From positions 682,001 to 746,000 of the forward strand of contig NZ_CP050265.1 in NCBI RefSeq assembly GCF_011765465.1: DNA of 64,000 bases, written 5' to 3'. The position numbers and the translations under genes were made by a program. This DNA is from Erythrobacter sp. Lineage in GTDB: Bacteria > Pseudomonadota > Alphaproteobacteria > Sphingomonadales > Sphingomonadaceae. The notes below the pieces were generated by a model, which saw only the letters and a list, made by a program, of their open reading frames with translations, was not told the origin of the DNA and did not search any database. Every line of letters begins with the position of its first letter. Position 1 is the first letter of the stretch. Below, piece by piece: positions 19,635 to 29,334 of this stretch.

Positions 19635-20870
19635 ATGCCACGTATCGCTTCGTTCATCGCCATAATCGCTCTCGGCCTCGCCGCCGCGCAGCCGCTCCAT
19701 GCCGCCGAAGAGGGCGCGCCCGCGATCACCCCGCTCCCGCTCGAATTCTCCGCCGAGGGGCTTTCCGGACCCGGCGCAGTGCCCTTGCGCGAAGCTCTGC
19801 CCGATGCGCAGTTCGTCTCGATCGGAGAGGATCACGGCTTCGCCGCCGCGCCGTTGCTGGTCGCCGCCTTCGCCGCCGAGGGACGACGCCACGGCTTCGC
19901 CAATTACGTGATCGAGGTCGGCCCCTACAGTCTCGAATGGATGGAGGAACACCTGCGCGCGGGCGGTGCGGACGCGCTCGCCGCCGCACTGAAAGGCCGC
20001 CCGCTCGCCATTCCCTTTCTCTCTTACCGGGAGGAGGCCGAGGTCGCCGCCGATTTCGTGGCCGCCGGCGGCGCGCTGTGGGCGGTGGACCAGGAATTCC
20101 TCGCCTCGCCGCTCATTCATCTCGAATGGTTCGCCGCGCGCGCCGAGGATGCGCCGAGCCTCGATATGCTGGTCGAAGCCGAGCGCGAGGCTTTCGCCAA
20201 GGGCGATCAGCGCTCGGTCTTCATGGCCAATGCCGGGCCGGAGCTGTGGGCCGAATTGCGGGAGATCTTCGCAGGCGACGATGAGGCGCTCGGCCGGATC
20301 GACGCGCTCCAGCGCAGCCAGGCGATCTACATGGCGAACTTCACCGGACGCCTGCTCGACAATAATCTCGACCGGGTGGCGCTGATCCGCGAGCTGTTTC
20401 TCGCGCGCTACCGGCAGGCCCAGGAAGCGGACGGCGCGCCGCCCAAAGCGATCCTGAAGATGGGCGCGACCCATGCCGGGCGGGCGACATCGCCGGTGCT
20501 GACCTTCGATCTCGGCTCGCTGGTGGAAGGCATCGCGGCGGCGAACGGGATGGAGGCGCTGCACGTCGTCTATCTCCCCCTCGGCGGGGAGCAGCGCGCG
20601 ATCCTGCCGACGCCGGACGGGCCCTTCATGGTGAAACCGGCGACAGGCGGCGACGAATTGGCTGGCGTTCTGGAGGAAGCCGGCGTGGACCTCGCGCCCG
20701 TAAGGGCCGGGCAGGGGCATTACCTGATCGATCTCGAACAGGTCCGCCGCGCGCTGGGGGCGAAGCGGATCGCGCAGGCTGATGAGATGGTGCGCTTCAT
20801 CGTGCTGGGCTTCGACTGGCTGGTGACGAGCGGAGATGCCGCGCCCGCGACACCGCTGGTCGCCGAATAG
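19635..20870 (+). CDS. Secreted EreA/ChaN-like (TIKI clan) putative hydrolase
   Basis: A 411-residue protein with a clear signal peptide (MPRIASFIAIIALGLAAAQP, cleavage probably after LHA, about residue 23). The mature part shows the pattern of the erythromycin esterase / ChaN / TIKI clan: SIGEDHG, where others have GExHG, at about residue 56; then VIEVGP at 94-99, and LKMGATHAGR near 277. The Glu/His residues of these motifs are the metal or catalytic ligands in the family. Whether it is an esterase, peptidase or haem-binding protein cannot be told. It has GGAGGG seven bases before the ATG and appears to stand alone. Confidence 0.65.
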   Translation: MPRIASFIAIIALGLAAAQPLHAAEEGAPAITPLPLEFSAEGLSGPGAVPLREALPDAQFVSIGEDHGFAAAPLLVAAFAAEGRRHGFANYVIEVGPYSLEWMEEHLRAGGADALAAALKGRPLAIPFLSYREEAEVAADFVAAGGALWAVDQEFLASPLIHLEWFAARAEDAPSLDMLVEAEREAFAKGDQRSVFMANAGPELWAELREIFAGDDEALGRIDALQRSQAIYMANFTGRLLDNNLDRVALIRELFLARYRQAQEADGAPPKAILKMGATHAGRATSPVLTFDLGSLVEGIAAANGMEALHVVYLPLGGEQRAILPTPDGPFMVKPATGGDELAGVLEEAGVDLAPVRAGQGHYLIDLEQVRRALGAKRIAQADEMVRFIVLGFDWLVTSGDAAPATPLVAE

Positions 20871-20873
20871 GCT

Positions 20874-23180
20874 CTAGCCGACGACTTTCACGAAGCTGTC
20901 GATCACGCGCTTTTCGCCCGCGTCCTCGAAATTGATCGTCAGCTTGTTGCCTTCCTGGTCGATCACGCAGCCGGTCCCGAACTTGTCGTGGTGGACCATC
21001 GCGCCGATCGCGATGTCGCTGCGACCCTCGCCGGCGAAGCTGGCGGCGGATCGACCGGTTTCGCGGATGCGCTGCTGCTTCGTCTCGTAGCCCGACGCGA
21101 TGGCGCGCTGCCAGCCGGGGCCGCGGGCCTGCGCGCGCTCGGGCCGGTCGCGGGCGACATGGGCGAAGGGATCCTCGTTCTCCGACCAGTTCGCGCGCCA
21201 CAGCGATGCGCCGCCGGTCAGCGTCGTTTCCTGCTCGATGTGTTCCTCAGGCAGTTCCTCGATGAAGCGGCTGGGGATGGAACTCGTCCACTGGCCGTAG
21301 ATGCGCCGGTTGGCGGCGTGGAGGATCATGCAGCGCCGCCGCGCGCGGGTGATCGCGACATAGGCGAGGCGGCGCTCTTCCTCGAGGCTGGCGAGCCCGC
21401 CCTCGTCGAGCGCGCGCTGTGAAGGAAACACGCCTTCCTCCCAGCCGACGCAGAACACGTGGTCGAATTCGAGGCCCTTGGCGGCGTGGATCGTCATGAT
21501 CGTGACCGTCTCCTCGTCCTCGCGCCCGTCCGTGTCCATGACGAGGGAGACGTGTTCGAGGAAGTCGCCCAGCGTCTCGTATTCCTCCATCGCGCGGGCG
21601 AGTTCGGTGAGGTTTTCCGCGCGCCCCGCGCTTTCGGCGGACCGGTCGGCGGCGAGCATGGCGTTGTATCCCGATTCCTCGAGCACGAGGCGCAGCAGGT
21701 CCGCCGGGGTCATTTCCTCCGCCGCCTCGCGCCACGACAGGAAGGAGCGCAGCAGCGCTTGAATCGTGTTCGCCGCGCGCTTGGGCAATTCGTCGCTATC
21801 GGCCAGTTGCAGCGAGGCGGCGGCGAGCGGCAGGCCGACGCGCCGGGCGTGCTGGTGCATCTTCTCCAGCGTCTTCGCGCCCAATCCGCGCTTGGGCTGG
21901 TTGTAGATGCGTTCGAAGGCGAGGTCGTCCTGCGGCTGGGCGATCACGCGCAGGTAGGCGAGCGCGTCGCGGATCTCGGCGCGTTCGTAGAAGCGGAATC
22001 CCCCGATGATCCGGTAATTGACCCCGATCTGGATGAAGCGGTCCTCGAATTCGCGGGTCTGGTACTGGGCGCGCACGAGGATCGCGACCTGATCCAGTGG
22101 CGCGCCTTCGCCCTCGAGCCGTTCGATCTCCTCGCCCACGCGGCGCGCTTCTTCCGGAGCGTCCCATACGCCGATGACGCGCACCTTCTCGCCGCCGTTC
22201 GCCTCGGTCCACAGCGTCTTGTCGTGGCGCTGGCTGTTCGCGCGGATGAGACCCGAGGCGGCGCCGAGGATATGCGGGGTCGAGCGGTAGTTCTGTTCCA
22301 GCTTGACCACGTGCGCGCCGGGGAAATCCTTTTCGAAGCGAAGGATGTTCGCGACCTCGGCCCCGCGCCAGGAATAGATCGACTGGTCGTCGTCGCCCAC
22401 GACGCAGATGTTCTTGCGCTCCTGAGCGAGCAGGCGGAGCCAGAGATACTGGACCGCGTTGGTGTCCTGATATTCGTCGACGAGGATGTAGCGAAAGCGC
22501 TGCTGGTATTCCGCCAGCACGTCGTGGTGCGCGCGGAAGATGTTGAGGACGTGCAGCATCAGGTCGCCGAAATCGCAGGCGTTCAATGCCTTCAGCCGCT
22601 CCTGATAGGCGCGGTAGAGCGCCTGCCCGCGCCCGTTGGCATAGGCTTCGCTCTCGGCGGCATCGAGATCGTCGGGGTTGAGCCCGCGGTTCTTCCAGCG
22701 GTCGATGAGCCCGGCCAGCTGCCGCGCGGGCCAGCGCTTTTCATCAAGATCGTTGTCGGCGATGAGCTGTTTCAGCAGGCGGATCTGGTCGTCGGTGTCG
22801 ATGATCGTGTAATTCTGCTCCAGCCCGACAAGCTCGGCATGGCGGCGCAGCATCTTGGCGCAGATCGAATGGAAGGTGCCGAGCCACGGCATTCCCTCCG
22901 CGCCCTGTCCCAGCAGAGCGCCGACCCGCTCGCGCATTTCGCGCGCGGCCTTGTTGGTGAAGGTGACGCACAGGATTTGCGAGGGGTAGGCGCGGCGCGT
23001 CGCGACGAGGTGGGCGAGCCGGGCGGTCAGCGCGGCAGTCTTGCCCGTGCCCGCGCCCGCCAGCATCAGCACCGGGCCTTCGGTCGTCAGCACCGCCTCG
23101 CGCTGCGGCGGATTGAGACGCGCGGCATAGGGCGGGACGCCGGAGTCCTGCTGGGCGGGAAGGGGGCTGTGATCGGTCAT
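20874..23180 (-). CDS. uvrD: DNA helicase II (UvrD/PcrA type)
   Basis: A 768-residue SF1A 3'-5' helicase for nucleotide excision and mismatch repair. Motifs are in order: the Q-motif LNPPQREAV, motif I AGAGTGKT (41-48), Ia TFTNKAAREM, II VDEYQDTN, III VGDDDQSIYSWRGA, IV QNYRSTPHIL, V TIHAAKGLEFDHVF and VI YVAITRARRRC. The C-terminal Tudor-like segment (residues about 710-768, GAMVHHDKFGTGCVI) is also present. A LexA box 12-26 bases upstream of the start implies SOS induction. Confidence 0.97.
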   Translation of the reverse strand: MTDHSPLPAQQDSGVPPYAARLNPPQREAVLTTEGPVLMLAGAGTGKTAALTARLAHLVATRRAYPSQILCVTFTNKAAREMRERVGALLGQGAEGMPWLGTFHSICAKMLRRHAELVGLEQNYTIIDTDDQIRLLKQLIADNDLDEKRWPARQLAGLIDRWKNRGLNPDDLDAAESEAYANGRGQALYRAYQERLKALNACDFGDLMLHVLNIFRAHHDVLAEYQQRFRYILVDEYQDTNAVQYLWLRLLAQERKNICVVGDDDQSIYSWRGAEVANILRFEKDFPGAHVVKLEQNYRSTPHILGAASGLIRANSQRHDKTLWTEANGGEKVRVIGVWDAPEEARRVGEEIERLEGEGAPLDQVAILVRAQYQTREFEDRFIQIGVNYRIIGGFRFYERAEIRDALAYLRVIAQPQDDLAFERIYNQPKRGLGAKTLEKMHQHARRVGLPLAAASLQLADSDELPKRAANTIQALLRSFLSWREAAEEMTPADLLRLVLEESGYNAMLAADRSAESAGRAENLTELARAMEEYETLGDFLEHVSLVMDTDGREDEETVTIMTIHAAKGLEFDHVFCVGWEEGVFPSQRALDEGGLASLEEERRLAYVAITRARRRCMILHAANRRIYGQWTSSIPSRFIEELPEEHIEQETTLTGGASLWRANWSENEDPFAHVARDRPERAQARGPGWQRAIASGYETKQQRIRETGRSAASFAGEGRSDIAIGAMVHHDKFGTGCVIDQEGNKLTINFEDAGEKRVIDSFVKVVG

Positions 23181-23191
23181 GCTGTCCCGGT

Positions 23192-23206
23192 GAACAGGTA
23201 GGGAAC
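23192..23206 (-). promoter_or_regulatory. LexA (SOS) operator of uvrD
   Basis: A perfect GAAC-N7-GAAC on the plus strand, read on the minus strand as GTTC-N7-GTTC. It ends 12 bases before the uvrD ATG and matches the recA operator spacing exactly. Confidence 0.85.
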
Positions 23207-23353
23207 GCGCGGCGGGGCCGCAACCCGATGGCTTCGGTTTTCGACCGCTGCTTGCCCATGCCCGGCGAGCCGTGGAACCCGGGAAATTCGGAACCTCGCG
23301 CCCGGCCTTCCCATTGATTCAGTGTAAACGAACCGAATGGAGGACCGAAAATC

Positions 23354-23638
23354 ATGAGGAATTTCCTAGCAATCGCCGCCGCCGCCACGCTTTCGGCCGG
23401 TATCGCCGCGCCCGCCATGGCGGACGACCACAAGAACGACCGCGCGGACTGGAAGGCGCAGTCGCCCGAAATCGTTGAAACCAACGCACAGGGCAAGGCC
23501 ACCAAGGTCCGCGTCGAGGGCGAAGTCTACGAGGTGTGCATGAACGAATCGCAGGACGGCTGCATCCAGCCGCGCGCTGCGGGCCTTAATTGGGGTGACT
23601 ATCCCGCGATGGACTTCCCGGAAAACCGTCGTGGCTAA
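23354..23638 (+). CDS. Small periplasmic protein, 94 residues, unknown function
   Basis: It begins MRNFLAIAAAATLSAGIAAP with a probable cleavage after AMA (residue 23). The mature protein of about 71 residues is acidic, has two Cys (EVCMNESQDGC) that could form a disulfide, and ends in an NWGDYPAMDFPENRRG segment. It diverges from uvrD and ends in a textbook terminator, so it is a transcription unit of its own. I recognise no family. Confidence 0.85.
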   Translation: MRNFLAIAAAATLSAGIAAPAMADDHKNDRADWKAQSPEIVETNAQGKATKVRVEGEVYEVCMNESQDGCIQPRAAGLNWGDYPAMDFPENRRG

Positions 23639-23666
23639 GGTGTCACCGACAATCCGAACCGAAACG

Positions 23667-23691
23667 GGGGCGGCTCGCACCGCCCCTTTTT
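23667..23691 (+). terminator. Intrinsic terminator
   Basis: A 7-bp stem GGGGCGG/CCGCCCC with a 6-base loop, then TTTTT, 28 bases after the small secreted-protein gene. It also lies between convergent genes. Confidence 0.9.
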
Positions 23692-23700
23692 CGTGCGCGT

Positions 23701-24249
23701 CTACGAGGCGGTGAGCAGCGTGAGCTTGCCCTTGCCCTTGCCGAGCGTGCGTTCGGTCTCGACCGCGAGTCCCTTGACCGAAACCTCCTCGTCCCGCCCG
23801 GTTTCGAGCGCGATCCAGGTCGCCTCGCCGATCCATCCCAAACGCAGCATACGGTCGAGCGCGACGGCCCCCGCGCCCGTTCCATAGGGCGGGTCGAGCA
23901 GTATCAGGTCGAGCGGCTCGCGCGCCGCGCGAAGGCCCATGACCGAGCCCGCCTCGACGCTCGCCCGCGCGCCCGCATCGAGGCTGCGGATATTGGCCCG
24001 GATCGTATCGAGCGCTGCGCGGTCCTGCTCGACGAAAAGGCAATGCGCCGCGCCCCGCGACAGCGCCTCCAGCCCGAGCGCGCCCGAGCCTGCGAACAGG
24101 TCGGCGACGCGAAGCCCCTCGAAACTGCCGAGGCGGCTCGTGAGCATATTGAACAGCGTCTCGCGCGTGCGGTCCGCGGTGGGCCGCGTCGCCTCGCCCC
24201 TGGGCGCGTCGATCCGCCGCCCGCGCCATTCGCCCGCGATGATCCTCAC
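23701..24249 (-). CDS. rsmD: 16S rRNA (guanine-966-N2)-methyltransferase RsmD
   Basis: Methylates G966 of 16S rRNA during 30S assembly. A protein of 182 residues with the family start RIIAGEWRGRRI, a SAM-binding DLFAGSGALGLEALSRGA (50-67) and the catalytic DPPY at 119-122. The GTG at 24249 overlaps the rluB stop as GTGA, so it is translationally coupled to rluB. Upstream codons in this frame belong to the rluB region read in another frame. Confidence 0.93.
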   Translation of the reverse strand: MRIIAGEWRGRRIDAPRGEATRPTADRTRETLFNMLTSRLGSFEGLRVADLFAGSGALGLEALSRGAAHCLFVEQDRAALDTIRANIRSLDAGARASVEAGSVMGLRAAREPLDLILLDPPYGTGAGAVALDRMLRLGWIGEATWIALETGRDEEVSVKGLAVETERTLGKGKGKLTLLTAS

Positions 24250-25022
24250 GGCCTGCCCTTCCTGAGCGAGCTGATGAAGCGCCCGACATCCTGCTTGCGC
24301 AGCCGCACCGCCGCCCCGCGCGGCAGGTCGCCCAGTTCGAACGGGCCGTAGGCGGTGCGGATCAGGCGGTTGACCTTGAGGCCGAGCCATTCGAGCACCC
24401 GTCGCACCTCGCGGTTCTTGCCTTCGGTGATGGTCATCTCGACCCACACGTTGCGGCCCGACCCGCGTTCGAGGTTCGCGTCGATCGAGCCGTAGCGCAC
24501 GCCTTCGATCTCCACCCCTTCGATGAGGTCGTCGAGCTGTTGCTGGCTGACCTCGCCGAAAGCGCGCGCGCGGTAGGTGCGCGGCACGCCGGAAGAGGGC
24601 AGTTCCATCAGCCGCTTCAGCTCGCCATCGTTCGTGAGCAGCAGCAGGCCTTCGGTGTTGATGTCGAGCCGGCCCACCGGCATCACCCGCGGCGCGTCCT
24701 TGGGCAGGGCGTTCACCAGCGCGTCATAGATGGTCGAGCGGCCCCTGGGGTCGCGCTCCGCCGTTATCAGCCCGGTCGGCTTGTGGAACGCAAAAAGCTG
24801 CGCGGGCTCGGGCGCGGCGACGGGTTTTCCATCGACGCTGACGCCCCTGAGAGAGGTGAGGAAGGTCGCGGGGGTCTCGACCGGCTTTCCGTCGATCGTG
24901 ACACGACCCTCTCCGATCATGCGCTCGACCTCACGGCGGCTGGCGATGCCTGCGCGGGCGAGCAGTTTCGCGATACGGTCCCCTTCGGGGCGGTCGTCCT
25001 GGCGGGGAGGCTTGGTCGGCAT
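24246..25022 (-). CDS. rluB: 23S rRNA pseudouridine synthase, RluB/RsuA family
   Basis: A 258-residue enzyme with an N-terminal S4 RNA-binding domain (RIAKLLARAGIASRREVERMI, about 17-60) and the RsuA-type catalytic domain with the active Asp in MPVGRLDINTEGLLLLTNDG. The NREVRRVLEWLG segment is also characteristic. RluB versus RluE/RsuA cannot be separated with certainty by eye. It is first in a two-gene unit with rsmD. Confidence 0.9.
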   Translation of the reverse strand: MPTKPPRQDDRPEGDRIAKLLARAGIASRREVERMIGEGRVTIDGKPVETPATFLTSLRGVSVDGKPVAAPEPAQLFAFHKPTGLITAERDPRGRSTIYDALVNALPKDAPRVMPVGRLDINTEGLLLLTNDGELKRLMELPSSGVPRTYRARAFGEVSQQQLDDLIEGVEIEGVRYGSIDANLERGSGRNVWVEMTITEGKNREVRRVLEWLGLKVNRLIRTAYGPFELGDLPRGAAVRLRKQDVGRFISSLRKGRP

Positions 25023-25041
25023 GGGGCGCTCGGTTACGCGC

Positions 25042-26214
25042 CTAGTTCGCCGCGCGCAACGCCTCGCTCACCAGTTCGTCGAAGCGCACGATCCCCCCTT
25101 CGAGCGTGCCGAGCGTGAGATGCGGAACGGCTCCGCTTTCGAGCCCCTGCTGGCCGAGCTCGGCAGCCCGGAAATCCTCCGAGGCGAACACGCCCCCGTC
25201 GAGCAGCGCCCAGCTTCGCTCCCAATGGTCGCGCGCCTTGTCGGTTGCGGGCGGCTCGGGGATGAGCATGAAGTCCTCTACCAGCGTGCGGTCATGGGCC
25301 TGCGGCATCAGCACCATGACGTTCACGTAATCCGGGCTCGGCACGATGATCGTGGCCGGCATCAGCTGGTAGGCGAAAGTCACGACCCGGCGAAGCTGCG
25401 CCATGTCGGTAAGGTCGAGCCCTTCCATCTCTTCCAGGCGACCGACCGCCGAACGCTGGTGCGGCCCGACGAGGTCGCCGCTGGTGATCCCGTCCTTGAA
25501 GAACGGCCCGATCGTCTGCGCGTGAAGCCGCGTCACATGGTAGCTTTCGAGGAAGGCGTCCATGATGAGCTTCCAGTTGCCCTTCACCTCGTGAGTCTTG
25601 CGGCGGAAGAGGTGCGCCTCGGGCATTCCGAGCGCGGCGAAATCCTCGCCCAGCTGCTCGGCATGGCTGAAATCCGCCCCTTCGCGCGGTGCGAACCAGA
25701 TAAGCCCGCCCGCTTCCACGCTCGGCAGTTCGACGAGACCGTATTCGGACTTGTCGAGACCGGGGAAGGTTTCCGGGCGGGGCAGGGCGAGGAGCTTGCC
25801 GTCGAGGCGGTAGGTCCAGGCGTGATAGGGGCACACGAGCCGTTTCGCGCATTGCACGTCCTCACCCTCGACCAGCCTTGTCCCCCGGTGACGGCAGACG
25901 TTGAGGAAGACGTGCGCTGCGCCGTCCGAATCGCGCGTGACGAGCAGCGGACGCCCGGTCGCATCGTGCGGCACGGCCATGCCGGGATCGGGCAGCAGCG
26001 CGCTGGGACACAGCACCTGCGGCATCCGGTCGAACAGCGCCGCCTTTTCGCGCGCGAAGTGATCGGGCGAGGTGTAATTGCTTGCCGGGACCGTGCCGAC
26101 GCCGGGCGAGACGCGGCCCTCGCCGTGGCGGATCGCCTCGGCGAGCGCGAGCTGGCCTGCGGTGGGGCGTTTTTCGGGAGCGGTGTCGCTCGACATGGTT
26201 GTGCGCGTGTTCAT
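25042..26214 (-). CDS. Rieske non-haem iron oxygenase, alpha subunit
   Basis: A 390-residue ring-hydroxylating-oxygenase-type protein. The Rieske [2Fe-2S] ligands are Cys107-x-His109 and Cys128-x2-His131; the mononuclear iron site has His226 and His231 in ESYHVTRLH. The family includes aromatic dioxygenases and also choline, carnitine and glycine betaine monooxygenases, and the substrate here cannot be read. No ferredoxin reductase or beta subunit is adjacent, so electrons must come from elsewhere. The start at 26214 has AGGAA upstream; the frame is open further but unconserved. It is divergent from ampG. Confidence 0.87.
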   Translation of the reverse strand: MNTRTTMSSDTAPEKRPTAGQLALAEAIRHGEGRVSPGVGTVPASNYTSPDHFAREKAALFDRMPQVLCPSALLPDPGMAVPHDATGRPLLVTRDSDGAAHVFLNVCRHRGTRLVEGEDVQCAKRLVCPYHAWTYRLDGKLLALPRPETFPGLDKSEYGLVELPSVEAGGLIWFAPREGADFSHAEQLGEDFAALGMPEAHLFRRKTHEVKGNWKLIMDAFLESYHVTRLHAQTIGPFFKDGITSGDLVGPHQRSAVGRLEEMEGLDLTDMAQLRRVVTFAYQLMPATIIVPSPDYVNVMVLMPQAHDRTLVEDFMLIPEPPATDKARDHWERSWALLDGGVFASEDFRAAELGQQGLESGAVPHLTLGTLEGGIVRFDELVSEALRAAN

Positions 26215-26314
26215 CGCGGCGTTCCTATTTCCTCTCTCAGCGCCTAATGGTGCAGGAATATGGAGACGACGACAAGCATGGCGCATATCGCGACGACCGG
26301 CGGAACCGGGGCAA

Positions 26315-28030
26315 ATGGCTGAAGCAGCGAAGAAAAAGCCCGGCTGGCTGACGCTCGCGCGGGCCATGCGCAACCCCAAGACGGCCTTCATGGCGCTGTT
26401 CGGCTTTGCCAGCGGCCTGCCTTTCGCGCTGTTCCTCGGCACGCTCTACGCCTGGCTGTCCGAGGCCGAGGTCGACCTCGAGACGATGGGCGTCTTCTCG
26501 CTGATCGGGCTCGCCTATGCCTTCCAGTTCCTGTGGTCGCCGCTGATCGACAAGGTGAACATTGCCGGGATCCACCGATTGGGGCGGCGCAAGCAGTGGA
26601 TGGTCCCGGCACAACTTCTGCTGGGCGCGATACTCGTCACGATGTCGCTGCTCGAGCCCAGGACGCAATTGGGCTGGTTCTCGCTGTTGGCCGGGATCGG
26701 CGCCTTCGCCAGCGCGACGCAGGACATCGCTATCAATGCCTGGCGCATCGACGTCGCGGATGAGAAGGCGACGCTCGACATCCTCTCGACCGTCTACCAG
26801 ATGGGCTATCGCCTTGCCGCGCTGGTGGGGGGCGCGTTCGGCCTCATCATCGCCGCGCGCATCGGATGGCCGGAGACCTACGCGCTGATGGGCGCGATCC
26901 TGCTCGCCATCGGTTTCATCGGCCTCTTCGCGCCCGATCTTCGCTCGGGACGGGGCGAGCGCGACGAGGAAGCGGACGAGCAATTGCTCGCGCTGCGCAA
27001 GGCCGGCGAGCTGCGGCCGGAAATCCGCGCCCGCGCGCTTGGCGTTGTCGCTCTGCTGTGGGCGGGGGCGATCGGCGTGGTCGTCACCTTCATGGTCATG
27101 TCGCTCGCCTATCCGCCGGAGCAGCGGCCCAATCCGACCGAGTTCACGCTCAATTTCGGCCCCTGGATCATCGTCGCCACGGTCGTGATTCCCGCGCTGA
27201 TCGCGGGCTGGCTCGCCGCGCAGAAGCGCGAGGGAACCAACCTGCTCGCAAGCGACGAGCCGCCCTCGCAAGGGGCGGGCTTCGTGATGGACCACCTCTA
27301 CCGCGCGCTCGTGCTGCCGCTGGTCGAATTCGTCGGGCGCATGGGGTGGAGCCTCGTCCTCATCCTCGCGCTGGTGCTGACCTACCGCATCTGCGACCAG
27401 ATCTGGGGGACCTTCGCCTATCCCTTTTACCTTGGCGAATTGCAGTATTCGAACGACGAGGTCGCCTTCGCGTCCAAGTTCTTCGGAGTCTTCGCGATCC
27501 TTGCCGGGCTTGCCGTGGGCGGAGTGCTGCTGACCGCGATCGGGCGCATGGCGACGCTGACCATCGGCGCGCTGCTCGCCGCGCTCACCAACCTGCTTTA
27601 TGCCGACCTCGCGGTGGGCGGCGCCAATATGCAGCTGGTGAGCGATGCGGTCGGCTTCACCTGGGCGATTTCGCAGGTCCCCGTGATCGGCAGCGCGAGC
27701 CTTGCCAAGCTCACCTTCACGATCTTTTTCGAGAACCTCGCCATCGGCATCGCGGGGGCGGCTTTCGTCGCCTATCTCTCCTCGATCGTGAACAAGCGCT
27801 ACAGCGCGGTGCAGTATGCGCTGCTGTCCTCGCTCACGCTGCTGGTGGGCACGCTGGGGCGCGGGGCGCTGGGCGAAATGATCGAGGATCGCGGCTATTT
27901 CGACGTCTTCGTGCTGACGACCTTCATCGGGCTGGTTGCGGTGGTGCTGTGTCTTGCCGAATGGTGGCGGCAGTCGCGTTCGGGCGCGGCTTCGGGGGTC
28001 GTGACGCCCGAAGCGCAGCCGGCGGAATAG
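26315..28030 (+). CDS. ampG: AmpG-type muropeptide permease (MFS)
   Basis: An inner-membrane transporter of 571 residues with 12 or more hydrophobic segments. AmpG imports anhydro-muropeptides from the periplasm for cell-wall recycling. The N-terminus [20 protein letters not shown] and LWSPLID are the AmpG signature, and [15 protein letters not shown] is a family motif. It is longer than E. coli AmpG (491 residues), with a larger central loop around residues 225-245. The ATG at 26315 gives [11 protein letters not shown]; longer frames add Arg-rich sequence. Its stop is one base from the convergent folC stop. Confidence 0.87.
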   Translation: MAEAAKKKPGWLTLARAMRNPKTAFMALFGFASGLPFALFLGTLYAWLSEAEVDLETMGVFSLIGLAYAFQFLWSPLIDKVNIAGIHRLGRRKQWMVPAQLLLGAILVTMSLLEPRTQLGWFSLLAGIGAFASATQDIAINAWRIDVADEKATLDILSTVYQMGYRLAALVGGAFGLIIAARIGWPETYALMGAILLAIGFIGLFAPDLRSGRGERDEEADEQLLALRKAGELRPEIRARALGVVALLWAGAIGVVVTFMVMSLAYPPEQRPNPTEFTLNFGPWIIVATVVIPALIAGWLAAQKREGTNLLASDEPPSQGAGFVMDHLYRALVLPLVEFVGRMGWSLVLILALVLTYRICDQIWGTFAYPFYLGELQYSNDEVAFASKFFGVFAILAGLAVGGVLLTAIGRMATLTIGALLAALTNLLYADLAVGGANMQLVSDAVGFTWAISQVPVIGSASLAKLTFTIFFENLAIGIAGAAFVAYLSSIVNKRYSAVQYALLSSLTLLVGTLGRGALGEMIEDRGYFDVFVLTTFIGLVAVVLCLAEWWRQSRSGAASGVVTPEAQPAE

Positions 28031-28031
28031 C

Positions 28032-29327
28032 TCAGTCGGGCATCTCCTCGTTGAGGCGCAGGGCCTCCCCCGCGAGGTAGAGCGACCCCGCGATCAGCAC
28101 CGGCAGGCCGTCATCCGGTATCGCGGCCAGCGCGCGCGGCAGGTCGGGCGCGGCCCGTGCGGCCTCGCCGAAGACTTCGGGCGGGTGCGCCTCATGGCCG
28201 GGCACGGGCACCACGGTGAGCGTGGCGATGCTCTGTCCCATCGGCTCGACCAGCGCGCGCGGATCCTTGTTCGCCAGCATCCCGAGCACGAGATGGACGC
28301 GCTGTCTTGCGAAATGCGCCGCCAGCATTGCCCCCGCGCTCGGGTTGTGGCCCCCGTCGAGCCATGTCTCGCGCCCGCCCGTGAGCGGACCGGGCCCAAG
28401 GCGCTGGAGCCGCGCGGGCCATGTCGCCGCGGTGATGCCCCGCTCGATCGTCTGTTCCCGGACCGCGATGCGCGACTGATGGCGCAGCATGGCGATGGCG
28501 AGGCCGGCGTTGTCCACCTGGTGGGCGCCGGGAAGCGCGGGCAGCGGCAGGTCGAGCGCGCCCGCGCCGTCTTGATAGGAAAGCTGTCCGCCTTCCGCGC
28601 GGGCCCCCCACGCCTGCCCCTGCGCGAAGAGCGGCGCATCGAACCGGCTCGCCTGCGCCGCCACCGCTCCCGCCGGGAGCGCATCGTGGCGCAGCGTCAC
28701 AAGCGGCACGCCCGCCTTGGCGATTCCCGCCTTCTCGAATCCGATCCGCGCCATCGGCTCCTTTGGCGTGCCTTCCTCCGGGGCGAGCAGGAACTTTTCA
28801 TGGTCGAGCCCCAGCGCCGCGATCCCGCAGGCGGCGAGCACGTCAGGCTCCAGCACATTGGTCGCATCGAAGCGTCCGCCCATGCCGACTTCGACCACGC
28901 AGGCGTCGGCGGGCACCCGCGAAAAGGCGCAGAAGGCGGCGGCGATGGTGACTTCGAAGAAGCTGGGCCCAAGATCCTCGCCCGCATCCAGCACTTCTTC
29001 GAGCAGGTCCGCCAGCATCGCATCGCCCATGAATTTTCCGGCAAGCCGGATGCGTTCATTGTAGCGCACGAGGTGGGGGCTGGTGGTGACATGGACGCGG
29101 TAGCCTTGCGCCTCGAGGCAAGCGCGCAGGAAGGCGCAGACCGAGCCCTTGCCGTTGGTCCCGGCGACGTGGAACACCGGCGGCAGGGCGCGGTGCGGGT
29201 TGCCGAGACGGTCCATCAACGCGCGGATGGTGTCGAGCCCGAGTCTTCCCTGCGGGACGCTCAGGCGCGAAAGCCGGTCGAGCTGGGATTGAACGCGCGG
29301 GTCGTCCGACCGCCCGAAATCGAGCAT
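28032..29327 (-). CDS. folC: Dihydrofolate synthase / folylpolyglutamate synthase
   Basis: A 431-residue Mur-ligase-fold enzyme that adds glutamate to dihydropteroate and to folates. It has the P-loop HVAGTNGKGSVCAFL near residue 54, the TSPHLVRYNERIRL motif, and DGGHNPSAG in the C-terminal domain. It is the last gene of the trpF-trpB-orf-trpA-accD-folC run, seven bases after accD. Confidence 0.95.
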   Translation of the reverse strand: MLDFGRSDDPRVQSQLDRLSRLSVPQGRLGLDTIRALMDRLGNPHRALPPVFHVAGTNGKGSVCAFLRACLEAQGYRVHVTTSPHLVRYNERIRLAGKFMGDAMLADLLEEVLDAGEDLGPSFFEVTIAAAFCAFSRVPADACVVEVGMGGRFDATNVLEPDVLAACGIAALGLDHEKFLLAPEEGTPKEPMARIGFEKAGIAKAGVPLVTLRHDALPAGAVAAQASRFDAPLFAQGQAWGARAEGGQLSYQDGAGALDLPLPALPGAHQVDNAGLAIAMLRHQSRIAVREQTIERGITAATWPARLQRLGPGPLTGGRETWLDGGHNPSAGAMLAAHFARQRVHLVLGMLANKDPRALVEPMGQSIATLTVVPVPGHEAHPPEVFGEAARAAPDLPRALAAIPDDGLPVLIAGSLYLAGEALRLNEEMPD

Positions 29328-29334
29328 CGGCGCG

